Made by a program: the position numbers and the translations under genes. From Phoronis australis (taxonomy: Eukaryota; Phoronida; Phoronidae): DNA of 30,776 nucleotides. Location: assembly GCA_002633005.1 (NCBI GenBank), contig NMRA01000146.1, positions 50,544 to 81,319 of the forward strand, given 5' to 3'. Below are positions 30,404 to 30,776 of this stretch, piece after piece (positions within the stretch are counted from its first letter, which is position 1; each line of letters starts with the position of its first letter). The notes beneath the pieces were generated by a model. The model was not told the origin of the DNA and did not search any database. It saw only the letters and a list, made by a program, of their open reading frames with translations.

Positions 30404-30776
30404 CTTTAAAATGTTGTCACGTTTTTCCCCGTGTGTGGGTGGGCGCAGGTTGTTACAGACCGGTGCTAATAGCTTTCGGTGCGAAGATTGACTGAAGACT
30501 GGTTCGAGTTAATCCTTTATTAATCCCGACCGTACGTTCACAAGCCTACTCAAACAAAACGTCCGACGTAATGTCTGTTTATGCTCCAGCCAGTGCTGCG
30601 AAGCCTTGACTTGTATTGAACTTCTGAGATATTTCCAGCAACTGTTACACTCGTTGATTCAATAACCTGCTGTCTCTATAGCTGGCTCTCTATTGACTAT
30701 CGCTGTAACTGCTGATTCTCTTCACTGCAACTCAACTGTAGTTCTCCTGATTAACTTTCTTGAACTTACTTGATCT
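30404..30776. other. No recognisable gene
   Basis: Pyrimidine-rich plus strand with scattered stops. Nothing recognised up to the window edge. Confidence 0.4.

Overview
This is a stretch of an animal nuclear genome. It is AT-rich and intron-rich, most of it is repeats, and its coding segments are short and flanked by GT/AG splice sites. The gene content points to a marine invertebrate. It includes a secreted PAN/apple-type protein joined to an extracellular domain that I associate with cnidarian, lancelet and mollusc gene models, THAP zinc fingers, and Cys-rich CXC-type proteins of a kind often scattered through invertebrate genomes. An anthozoan cnidarian is my best guess, but nothing here proves the phylum. 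Many of the conceptual ORFs begin at GTG/TTG and are not genes, so I judged coding potential by homology and splice phase.

The one gene I can reconstruct from start to stop lies on the + strand at 3953-17624. It has five exons: 3953-4265, 4586-4761, 12853-13047, 16784-16967 and 17563-17624. These total 930 nt with consistent splice phases and give a 309-residue protein: signal peptide, PAN/apple-like domain, then a second extracellular domain bounded by phase-1 introns. Exons 4 and 5 are found only by homology and splice-site reading. The 3' end of exon 3 is the weak point.

Most of the window is mobile or repeated DNA. Intron 2 (8.1 kb) holds two copies of a ~1.9 kb repeat (5763-7597 and 10628-12553), each with a THAP-like finger on the minus strand. 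Between them is a decayed Cys-rich/CXC-type gene (about 9119-9852). Intron 3 (3.7 kb) holds a 2.68 kb element with long terminal inverted repeats (13167-15847) built from TGTAACA/TGTTACA words. Downstream of the gene are a 20-bp minisatellite (18981-19229), a canonical THAP domain (19755-19937), a second decayed Cys-rich/CXC copy (22688-24541) split by a dispersed repeat that also occurs at 18100-18337, and two decayed non-LTR retrotransposon fragments in opposite orientation (25800-26565 minus, 29040-29930 plus).

There is one ambiguous base at 7598. It sits exactly where the two 1.9 kb repeats stop matching, so local assembly there deserves suspicion. I found no rRNA, tRNA, CRISPR or bacterial-type operon.
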